Assembly: GCF_014154935.1 (NCBI RefSeq)
Contig: NZ_JACEHH010000025.1
Location: 1 to 64,000 of the forward strand
Direction of reading: 5' to 3'
DNA length: 64,000 nucleotides
Source: Stieleria mannarensis
GTDB taxonomy: Bacteria; Planctomycetota; Planctomycetia; Pirellulales; Pirellulaceae
The position numbers and the translations under genes were made by a program. The notes under the pieces are model-generated. The model was not told where the DNA came from. It worked only from the letters and a program-made list of their open reading frames with translations, and searched no databases. This document shows positions 1 to 6,554 of this stretch, one piece after another. Each line of letters begins with the position of its first letter. The stretch's first letter is position 1.

Positions 1-14
1 CCATTGTAACCGGG

Positions 15-106
15 GCGTAACAATGACATCCACCGAAGGACGCGAGCCAAGCGGTTTGGCGATGGTTGAGTCTTTCGCGCGTCCTCGGTGATGTCCACCG
101 TTCGCC
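15..106 (+). repeat. attC-like palindrome A (putative integron recombination site)
   Basis: About 92 bp that begins with GCGTAAC (15-21) and ends with GTTCGCC (100-106). The arms ACATCCACCGAAGGACGCG (26-44) and the complement of 76-94 pair along their length, except for two bases (a C and an A) that bulge from the left arm. A short unpaired spacer lies between the outer boxes and the stem. This box/spacer/stem/bulge layout is that of integron attC sites, and the same geometry recurs at 549-637. GTTCGCC departs from the GTTRRRY consensus, so it is called attC-like. It could instead be a planctomycete palindromic repeat of unrelated origin. Confidence 0.6.
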
Positions 107-119
107 GATTGATGAAACT

Positions 120-584
120 GTGAATCCATATGCTGCATCAACATCGTATGCGAACGACACTCCAGTAGTTGACCCGAAGAATCCAGCCAAACCTCTGTTG
201 ATCCTGGTTGGAACTCTTTATGCTGCAACAGGGCCGTTGACGATTCTCTCTGGCTTGCAGGCCGGGCTCCATTTGATCGCAGCAGGATTTGCAATGCTCA
301 TTCTCGGCTGCGCCACCATCTGGCTGGGAATGCGTGACTTCACCCCGGCTTTCCGCAACTTGACAATTGGATGGGGGTGTTGCCTCGCTGCATTTTTCGC
401 TTGGGCTTCATTCTCGGCCTACGACCCAAGCGATCTTGGCGGATCAATATTCTTTGGTGTCGTGTTGATCGCAGTGACGCCTATACCGATACTGGCGTTT
501 CGGCAATCCGCACGCCATCACGTCAATTCGGCCGAAGCAGGGCGAGACGGCGAACCAGCGGATGCACGTGAGCCGCCGAGTTGA
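120..584 (+). CDS. Small membrane protein of unknown function, putative gene cassette 1
   Basis: Not assigned to a family. The GTG at 120 gives a protein opening with NPYAAST, a beginning common in planctomycete membrane proteins. A TTG at 66 in the same frame would add about 18 residues encoded by the palindrome upstream and is less likely. Three or four hydrophobic stretches follow (near LLILVGTLYAATGPLTIL, GLHLIAAGFAMLILGC, IGWGCCLAAFFAW and IFFGVVLIAVTPIPILAF), then a charged tail, so an inner-membrane protein of about 154 residues is expected. The stop codon lies inside the next palindrome (549-637) and no promoter or clear ribosome site is visible. Both traits are usual for integron cassettes. 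Confidence 0.6.
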   Translation: MNPYAASTSYANDTPVVDPKNPAKPLLILVGTLYAATGPLTILSGLQAGLHLIAAGFAMLILGCATIWLGMRDFTPAFRNLTIGWGCCLAAFFAWASFSAYDPSDLGGSIFFGVVLIAVTPIPILAFRQSARHHVNSAEAGRDGEPADAREPPS

Positions 585-637
585 ATTTATTGAAGTGGTC
601 AGTCGTTCGCGGCGGCCACGTGATCGTTACGTTCGCC
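549..637 (+). repeat. attC-like palindrome B (putative integron recombination site)
   Basis: 89 bp bounded by GGCGAAC (549-555) and its exact complement GTTCGCC (631-637). Just inside are five bases that do not pair (CAGCG against GTTAC). Then comes a stem in which GATGCACGTGAGCCGCCG pairs with the complement of the right arm, except for two bulged bases, G and A, on the left arm. Six bases separate the two bulges. Outer box, unpaired spacer, stem with bulges on one side and a variable tip are the structural marks of an attC site. It carries the stop codon of the preceding ORF. Confidence 0.65.
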
Positions 638-655
638 GACTGAGACACAATCTTG

Positions 656-1480
656 ATGGATCGACTCGACGCCAAACTTGACATGCTCCTCAAACTCGGC
701 CGCCTCTTCGGGCCGCTTGAGCGGCTGATTGAGACACCAGAGGACTTCGACGAGCAAGAACGAGCCGAGACTCTGGCGCGATACTTTGCGGAGTATCCCA
801 AGCTGAACGATGAATGCCGCGCGTTCTCGATTGGTCAAACGGGGCACAACTATCAGATCGAATTCGAGAAGTTTTTCAACGCGCTTTACGGAGTTGCCAA
901 TAGGCTGAAGAACGGCCATGCACTTGAAGACGTTGTTCGCGAAAATCTGAAGATTGCACGCGACGCGATTCAGGCAATACCCGTGCCCCGATCCTCGGTG
1001 ATTCTTGAAGCCGGAACTCCATTCACCGCATTTTGTCGGCTTCGTTCACTTTGCGAAGCCGATGCAAAGAACTCCCTAATTTGGTTTGACCCTTACTTCG
1101 GGGCCAACATTTTCCATAGGTACGTTCAATTCGTCTCCAACGACGTTCGCGTAACGCTCGTTGCCTCGGAACCGGGGCAACGCGCTGGACGGGCGAATCG
1201 AGACCGATGGGACGAGTTTCTCGATGTATCGCGCCTATTCGCGGCAGAACGTGGCCATGACAAATATCGCCTTGTAATCGCCGATTCACTTCACGATCGC
1301 TGGCTGGTGCTGGACGACAAACGAATATACTCCGTAGGTGGATCGGCCAAAGACGCTGCCTCGACAGATGTCTTTACTATAACGAGCGTTGAACCGTCGG
1401 CAGCGAATCTCCAATGCATTGCTGATACAATTGAAAATAGCGACGAATGGTTTGGCCCGGACTCACAGACACATCGGTAA
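656..1480 (+). CDS. PLD-like (MIT_C-type) domain protein, putative gene cassette 2
   Basis: 274-residue cytosolic protein without signal peptide or membrane segment. The N-terminal half (about 1-115) is predicted helical. The C-terminal half begins with SLIWFDPYFGANIF and contains HDRWLVLDDKRIYSVGGSAK, an H-D-R...G-G-S-x-K pattern like the degenerate HxK motif of phospholipase-D-like domains such as MIT_C. This suggests a PLD-fold nuclease or binding module, but the second HKD copy is absent, so activity is uncertain. The ATG at 656 is chosen; a TTG at 653 adds one residue. It starts 19 bases after palindrome B and ends 17 bases before palindrome C, in the same direction as the first cassette gene. 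Confidence 0.7.
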   Translation: MDRLDAKLDMLLKLGRLFGPLERLIETPEDFDEQERAETLARYFAEYPKLNDECRAFSIGQTGHNYQIEFEKFFNALYGVANRLKNGHALEDVVRENLKIARDAIQAIPVPRSSVILEAGTPFTAFCRLRSLCEADAKNSLIWFDPYFGANIFHRYVQFVSNDVRVTLVASEPGQRAGRANRDRWDEFLDVSRLFAAERGHDKYRLVIADSLHDRWLVLDDKRIYSVGGSAKDAASTDVFTITSVEPSAANLQCIADTIENSDEWFGPDSQTHR

Positions 1481-1497
1481 TTGTCTCGCAAAATCGC

Positions 1498-1563
1498 GGC
1501 GAACCATCGGTATCGGACAGGGACCCGGATTGCTCCGGGTTCCCTCCCACACCACTGTTGAAC
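1498..1563 (+). repeat. attC-like palindrome C (degenerate)
   Basis: Begins with GGCGAAC (1498-1504), as in palindrome B, and ends with GTTGAAC (1557-1563), which fits the attC core GTTRRRY. In the middle is a strong hairpin, GGGACCCGGA-TTGC-TCCGGGTTCCC. The flanking arms pair only partly. It lies just after the PLD-like gene, where a third attC would be expected. The hairpin has no T-run after it, so a terminator is less likely. Confidence 0.45.
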
Positions 1564-1844
1564 GCGTCGGACTGGTGGCGCAGGGACCACGGAAGCCAGG
1601 GACGCCACGAGAGAGCCACACGGACGCCACGGGATGATTGAGCCGGGCGGACACGGAAGGCGACAGGGAGAGGCTGAGGGGCGAGAGCAGTGGATCGCAA
1701 ATCGGTTTCCCAAGGGACGACACCCGACGACACTTGCTGTCTTTAGAAACCCCCGTAAACACTGGGAAAACGGCACTTTTCGAAAATGGTAGACAGGACG
1801 CAGAAAACGCGGTATTCTCTTACTCAAGAGCACTTAAAGGCCTC
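1564..1844. other. Non-coding stretch between last cassette and tRNA scar
   Basis: No convincing gene. The sequence is GC-rich with direct copies of a GGGACCACGG/GGGACGCCACG type near 1580-1640. An ACCCCCG at 1749-1755 could pair with the acceptor strand CGGGGGT of the tRNA remnant downstream, but no D-arm of normal spacing lies between, so an intact tRNA is not supported. Confidence 0.4.
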
Positions 1845-1888
1845 GACTCTTAATCCGTGGGTCGTAGGTTCGAGCCCTACCGGGGGTA
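1845..1888 (+). pseudogene. 3' half of tRNA-Lys(CTT): probable integration scar
   Basis: The sequence from the anticodon loop onward is canonical: loop CTCTTAA (anticodon CTT) at 1847-1853, anticodon-stem strand TCCGT (1854-1858), variable loop GGGTC, T-arm GTAGG-TTCGAGC-CCTAC (1864-1880), acceptor strand CGGGGGT and discriminator A (1888). Upstream of position 1845 the bases do not form the matching anticodon stem, D-arm or acceptor, and no CCA follows. Tyrosine recombinases commonly leave exactly this piece, anticodon loop to 3' end, at the far end of an integrated element. The intact tRNA would then lie further left, outside the window. Confidence 0.7.
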
Positions 1889-1919
1889 CTGCGGAGCAGG
1901 CCACTTCGCAATTCCACAG

Positions 1920-1947
1920 GCCGGGTCCATGTGACCCGGCTTTTTTT
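1920..1947 (+). terminator. Rho-independent terminator after the tRNA remnant
   Basis: A perfect 8-bp stem GCCGGGTC (1920-1927) / GACCCGGC (1933-1940) with loop CATGT is followed by seven T (1941-1947). It was probably carried along with the tRNA 3' end, since terminators often follow tRNA genes. Confidence 0.85.
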
Positions 1948-2001
1948 GTGCACGCAACGCAACGCACTTCGCGGCATCGAGCGATGCATCGGGGATGCGG
2001 C

Positions 2002-2133
2002 GACAGGAAAATGGATGACAAGAAAATGGGGTGCGTGCGAGCCGAATTGGAGAAACTCAGCACTCGTTTTACGTGCCGGCGTGATCTGTCAACGGGCACT
2101 GCATTTTTCTGCCCTCCATTTTTCTGCCACGCG
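2002..2133. repeat. Inverted copy of the 'GGCAGAAAAATGG' dispersed repeat
   Basis: The left arm (about 2006-2035) has GACAGGAAAATGGATGACA followed by AGAAAATGGGGTGC. The right arm (2093-2133) reads CAACGGGCACTGCATTTTTC then TGCCCTCCATTTTTCTGCCA, its imperfect complement. The right arm recurs almost unchanged at 8975-9018. No gene overlaps it. It belongs to a dispersed intergenic family of this genome. Confidence 0.7.
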
Positions 2134-2225
2134 ATCGCCGATGGCGACCGAGGGTTTTTGATCGAGGTTTCTGTCGACTCCGCCCCCTGCTACTTCTCGC
2201 GGCTCTAAGCTGGGGAAGGTGATGC

Positions 2226-3413
2226 TTAGCGGTTGCCTGCGAAAGCTTGACCGAGCGACTCATAGGGGGCCGGTGGTTGGTCGATCCGATAGCTGTCCGG
2301 GGACAATAGTGGGATCAGCGTCTTGAACTCTTCGGCGTCGATCAGTCGGTCGTCGGGTTGCTGCGAGAGCAATTGCAAGGCGTCCGCCCTGGCCAAATAG
2401 TAGGCCGACAACGTTTGCGTGTAGCGATAGCTCGCCAGCAGCACGGTCGTCAGGAACAGCAGCAACACGACCACACCGACTCGGACGGCCAGCAGGGTCA
2501 CCCAAGGTTGATTGGCCCAGTTCGACTGGGCCTGATTAACTTCGAGCAACGCGTCGGAGATCCGCTGTTCGGCTTCAATGAGTTGCTCCGTCGTGGCCAA
2601 GCGATTCTTGGCTTCGTCATCCAACTGGACGAACAATCGGTCCTTTTCGCGCTTTGCATCGTCGTACAGCGGCGACAACGCCAACAATTCGCGTTGCAAC
2701 ATGCGAACGGCCGGTTCCTCGTCATCGCCGCCGACTGCCGAACTGAGTCTTTCCAGGCTAACAGTTAGGAAAGGGACATCGATCCCGCGTGTTCGCATCT
2801 GCTGGCCCGCGGTCCGGAAGACCTCGGCGGGGACTTTGGTGGCCGTCGTTCCTTCGATGGTGTGATACCGGAACGAGTCAAAGGGATACCGTTTGTCGGT
2901 CGGCTCGGCGGTCGCCAATTCCCGGCTGGCGTCCCGCGCCCACTGGATTCGGGGGCCGTACACGGGACTGCCTGCCAAATCCGCTCCGGGCTGGTAATTA
3001 TTTAACGTCCATTCGAGTTCGTGGAAGATTCCGTACAGGTTGTACAAATCGCGAGCATGCAGGTAGGCCACTTCGGCCGCTGCTTCCTGAGTCAAGATCC
3101 CGGTCTTGATGTCACTCGCCTCCTGGACCTCGCGTTCAGCGGCGATGGCGTCGGTGAACTCGGTGGGCGCCAGAAAGACGGCGATGCCGCCGACGATGAA
3201 CAGCAGGCTGAAAGCCAGCATCCAGCCGGCGCGGCGGCCCAGCCGACGTCCCCGGTCGGCGAACTTGTCGGCCATCCGCTGCAGATGATCCGTTCGTTCG
3301 ACCTGGTCGCCGCGATAGATATCGCCGTAGTCCGGCTGGGTTTTCCATTTGGAAACGATCGACGAGAACAGTTGGCCGATCGCGGCGGTGATGCTCGGGG
3401 GTTGCTCCGACAT
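2226..3413 (-). CDS. Two-helix membrane protein of unknown function
   Basis: 395 residues, no recognised family. A basic N-terminal segment (1-60) leads to a membrane helix at about 63-83 (GWMLAFSLLFIVGGIAVFLA). A soluble region of about 200 residues contains a probable coiled coil (LFVQLDDEAKNRLATTEQL and onward). A second helix follows at about 307-327 (VGVVVLLLFLTTVLLASY), then a cytoplasmic tail. The middle part should face the periplasm. It follows the SHD1 gene by 19 bases on the same strand, so the two are probably co-transcribed and may work at the cell envelope. Function unknown. Confidence 0.75.
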   Translation of the reverse strand: MSEQPPSITAAIGQLFSSIVSKWKTQPDYGDIYRGDQVERTDHLQRMADKFADRGRRLGRRAGWMLAFSLLFIVGGIAVFLAPTEFTDAIAAEREVQEASDIKTGILTQEAAAEVAYLHARDLYNLYGIFHELEWTLNNYQPGADLAGSPVYGPRIQWARDASRELATAEPTDKRYPFDSFRYHTIEGTTATKVPAEVFRTAGQQMRTRGIDVPFLTVSLERLSSAVGGDDEEPAVRMLQRELLALSPLYDDAKREKDRLFVQLDDEAKNRLATTEQLIEAEQRISDALLEVNQAQSNWANQPWVTLLAVRVGVVVLLLFLTTVLLASYRYTQTLSAYYLARADALQLLSQQPDDRLIDAEEFKTLIPLLSPDSYRIDQPPAPYESLGQAFAGNR

Positions 3414-3432
3414 GGATCTTTTCGTCAGCCGA

Positions 3433-4539
3433 TCATTTCGTCAGCCGGTCAAACAGCGTCTGAAACAGTAGATTGTTTTTCGGTTCGCTCTCGGACGTAT
3501 CGTTCACATCGAGCGCTCCGGTCTCCAAGGTAATACTCCGCGGGTTCAATTGGTTGATCTCCACTCGCATCAGGTACCGCATCCCCTGGGACGCGGCGGG
3601 TTGCTCGTAGTCGATGATCGACTCGTCCACCCGGCGGGGATTGAAGGATTCAAAGGGCGGGGCGGGGACGAATTCTGTGATCAGTTGTTCGAACACTTTG
3701 ACGACTTCGCGGGAAATCGCGCCGGCCGATAACGGGGCCGCCACTTCGATGCCTTCTTGACGTCTGGTGGATCCACCGGCGGCCTTGAGCGATCCGACAC
3801 TGCTGGCGACCGGGACGTCCACCGTTCGCGTCTCGCTGCGCATCACGGTTCGGGTCCGGGTCTCGGGCCGCATGACCTGCTCGGTGCGGGTCACGGGACG
3901 CAAAACCGTTCGCGTCCGATAGACGATGCGACGGCGTTTGTTGAACAGCCCGTAGCGTTCGACACAGCGAACCCGCTGTTGGACCGGTTCCATCACGGTC
4001 CGGGTCCGAAGTTCTGGGACCAGTACGTTGTACTCTTCCACTTGCGGCACCCGCACCTCTTTGGTGACCGTCTTCATCGTGATGACTTGGATCGGCGCTG
4101 CGGCAGCTTTGCGTGGCTTGGCGTAAACCGCCCGGTCGTTTTCAGGCAGCCCGAGTTCTGCGATCGTCTGATCATCCATCAACAGTTGCTCGGCCTCCGT
4201 CGCCTGCTCGGCTTGGGCGGCCTGCTCCGCCTGGGCGGTCGTATTGACCAACGCCGACGGGGGCCGGCGGTGATCGGCGGTGATGCGACGTTGGTCGGCG
4301 ACCGAGAGTCGATTCAATTCGGTCCGCAGTCGTTTCCCCGCCTGATTGACAAACGTGACCGTGCCGCTCGGCTCGTCATAGCTCAACAGCGCTAGCGCTT
4401 CACTGGCCCGTCCGTCGGGGCTGGTCCAGACGCGGAACTTCCGACCATCGCTCTCACCGGCCATCAACGCGGGCCCCATCAACAAGACAAGTGGAAACCA
4501 GACCTGGCCGATGGATGCAGAAGCGAAGTGGAAACGCAT
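3433..4539 (-). CDS. Secreted SHD1 (SLA1 homology domain 1) protein
   Basis: 368 residues. A signal peptide (1-28, ending ALMAG) is followed by an SHD1-type domain: RKFRVWTSPDGRASEALALL through LRTELNRLSVADQRRI (about 34-90). In planctomycetes SHD1 is found in many exported proteins of unknown role. An alanine/glutamate-rich linker follows. A central region (about 160-245) repeats a T-x-T-V-x-R-P/S pattern (RTRTVMEPV, RTRTVLRPVTRTEQVMRPE, RTRTVMRSETRTVDVP), which suggests a low-complexity binding or cross-linking segment. The C-terminal 100 residues look folded but unassigned. It heads a two-gene operon with the membrane protein at 2226-3413. Confidence 0.75.
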   Translation of the reverse strand: MRFHFASASIGQVWFPLVLLMGPALMAGESDGRKFRVWTSPDGRASEALALLSYDEPSGTVTFVNQAGKRLRTELNRLSVADQRRITADHRRPPSALVNTTAQAEQAAQAEQATEAEQLLMDDQTIAELGLPENDRAVYAKPRKAAAAPIQVITMKTVTKEVRVPQVEEYNVLVPELRTRTVMEPVQQRVRCVERYGLFNKRRRIVYRTRTVLRPVTRTEQVMRPETRTRTVMRSETRTVDVPVASSVGSLKAAGGSTRRQEGIEVAAPLSAGAISREVVKVFEQLITEFVPAPPFESFNPRRVDESIIDYEQPAASQGMRYLMRVEINQLNPRSITLETGALDVNDTSESEPKNNLLFQTLFDRLTK

Positions 4540-4971
4540 GTGACCGTTTTGTGGATCGGGTTCGATGGCTGGAGTGAAGCGATCGCAAATCAGTGATTAT
4601 CGCCTGCGACCGCTGGACGCCGGGAATGGAAGATCGGTAAACGAGCGGCTTGCCAGTCACAAAGTCCGACCCTTGCGCCTTTCCCCGTTTCATGCTAACT
4701 CCCCACTGCGAGCCTCGGCTACGGAAATGCTGGTGAAACCAACCGGAAGGGCATGCTCATGCATCAACCACGAACTCGGTCGCATGTGACAACGGGGAGC
4801 GAAGACACGTCATGGCGGGACGTGATGGCGTAAGCTGGAATCGCGGGCTGAATGACGCTTTGGGAAACCTTGCCGATTGTCAGGCGACGACAGCTGCGCA
4901 GGGCGGCAAGGTGTGTGGATCCGGCTGATTCGGTGGACCGGTGGCTCCCCCCATGACGAAGCTAGCTGCAA
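4540..4971. other. Divergent intergenic region
   Basis: 432 bp between the SHD1 operon (leftward) and the porin gene (rightward), so it must hold both promoters. No promoter can be assigned with confidence. An 8-bp inverted repeat CCTTGCCG/CGGCAAGG with a loop of about 30 bases lies near 4869-4912. No gene is seen. Confidence 0.4.
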
Positions 4972-6486
4972 ATGCGAGCTACAATCCCCAACACAGCCGT
5001 CGTCTTGATCAACACGCGATGCGGTCGACTGTCCGCGATCTGGATGCTCGCGGCCGCGGTAGCGATGTGGCCTGCATCACCGGCACGCGGGGACGATGCG
5101 AAACTCGCTCGCGATGCCTACGCTCAATCGTATCTCGAGAACGACTTCAGCTATCTCGATGACGATGATTACAACGGTTCCTATTTAGGTGAATCGTTGA
5201 AGCGACTGCGTCCCCTGGACTGCTTGACCATCGATGTCGGCGGTCAGTACCGAACGCGATTCCACAACGAAAACAATCTTCGTGGACGCCGCTTGAGCGG
5301 ACGCAGCGACAATTTCTACCTGCATCGGACGCGGTTGTTCACCGATTTGCATTGGGGACAAGATCTGCGACTGTTTGCCGAGATGATTGATGCGACCAGC
5401 GAGGAGAATGACTTCACCTCGCGGCCGACCGAGTTGAATCGGATGGATGTTCAAAACCTGGTGGTCGACGTGCGACTGCTGACGCTGGGCTCAACCGACC
5501 AGTGGTGGCTCCGGGCGGGACGCCAGGAACTGTACCTCGGGTCACAACGCTTGGTCTCGAGCCGACCCTGGCGAAATACCCCCTTGAATCATGACGGCGT
5601 GCGCAGCTGGTGGTCTTCGAAAAATCATCGGTTGGATGCGTTCTGGGTTCATCCACTGAGCCCCGCTCAGCACATCCCCGAGGATCACAATTTCGATCGT
5701 CCGGATCGGAGTCGACAGTTTTTCGGTGCCTTTGTGCAAACGAAACAGGACGACCGCCTGTCGGAGGTGTACTACTATGGCCTGGTGGAAGACGATCCGC
5801 GGGTTCCTGACTTCGCCGGCAACCTGGGCGACTTTGATATTCACACGATCGGCGGGCGGGTTAAGGTCAACCACAACGACAACCATTTCGAATTGGAAGG
5901 CGGATATCAATTCGGTACCTTTTCGACGCTCCGTCACTCGGCCGGATTCTTTACCGCTGGCATCGGTCGTGACCTGACGCGAATCCCGATGAAGCCGACG
6001 CTGTGGTTGTTTTTCGACTGGGCGTCCGGCGACAGTGACCTGGATGATGGGACGCATGGGACGTTCCAACAACTGTCACCACGAGGGCATTTCTACCTCG
6101 GTTGGGCGGATTTGACCGGACGCCAAAACATCCAGGACCTGAATCTGCAGATGTCGATCCCGGTCACCGAGAGTGTTGAATTTCGGTCCTACTTCCACAG
6201 TTTCTGGTTGGAAAGTCGGAAGGATGCCGTGTATAGCCTGGGCGGGGCACCGCTTTACCAAGACCCCACTGGTTCTGCATCGAATCAGCTTGCCACCGAA
6301 TTGGATCTGCAGGTTCGCTGGAGTATCACACCGAGAACGCATTTCTTGTGCGGCTACACCTATCTGTGGGCGGGGGACTACTTTGACAGTCCGGTCATTC
6401 AAAACGGGCCTGCCGGGATCGCAAACAACGGCGTCAACGGCGGCGACGGCGAATTCACTTACGCTCAGTTCACGCTGAGGTTCTAG
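4972..6486 (+). CDS. Alginate-export-type outer-membrane beta-barrel protein
   Basis: 504 residues. An N-terminal hydrophobic signal (AIWMLAAAVAMWPASPARG, about 22-40) is followed by a mature region rich in alternating aromatic and polar residues, typical of a porin barrel. YRTRFHNENNLRGRRLSGRS and FYLHRTRLFTDLHWGQDLRL match the opening strands of the alginate-export (AlgE-like) domain, and the protein ends in F, as outer-membrane proteins do (AQFTLRF). Such planctomycete porins are thought to pass small organic solutes or oligosaccharides; the substrate is not known. Convergent with the chemoreceptor gene downstream. The start may lie a few codons later because the long N-region is unusual. 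Confidence 0.8.
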   Translation: MRATIPNTAVVLINTRCGRLSAIWMLAAAVAMWPASPARGDDAKLARDAYAQSYLENDFSYLDDDDYNGSYLGESLKRLRPLDCLTIDVGGQYRTRFHNENNLRGRRLSGRSDNFYLHRTRLFTDLHWGQDLRLFAEMIDATSEENDFTSRPTELNRMDVQNLVVDVRLLTLGSTDQWWLRAGRQELYLGSQRLVSSRPWRNTPLNHDGVRSWWSSKNHRLDAFWVHPLSPAQHIPEDHNFDRPDRSRQFFGAFVQTKQDDRLSEVYYYGLVEDDPRVPDFAGNLGDFDIHTIGGRVKVNHNDNHFELEGGYQFGTFSTLRHSAGFFTAGIGRDLTRIPMKPTLWLFFDWASGDSDLDDGTHGTFQQLSPRGHFYLGWADLTGRQNIQDLNLQMSIPVTESVEFRSYFHSFWLESRKDAVYSLGGAPLYQDPTGSASNQLATELDLQVRWSITPRTHFLCGYTYLWAGDYFDSPVIQNGPAGIANNGVNGGDGEFTYAQFTLRF

Positions 6487-6554
6487 GCGGTGTCTGAAGC
6501 GTCGCCGCGAGCGAAAAGAGGGCGGGGGGCTGTCACGGGCATCAGCGTTGGTGT

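Noticed and set aside
1519-1543. Terminator after the PLD-like gene
   Set aside because: The hairpin is strong but no T-run follows; it fits better as the tip of palindrome C.
1749-1888. Possible complete tRNA with an intron (ACCCCCG at 1749 pairs with the acceptor strand)
   Set aside because: No D-arm or anticodon 5' strand at usable spacing, and the insert is far shorter than bacterial group I introns in tRNAs.
1786-2208. Open frame containing WVVGSSPTGGT
   Set aside because: This peptide is the translation of the tRNA 3' half and its flanks, a well-known false gene.
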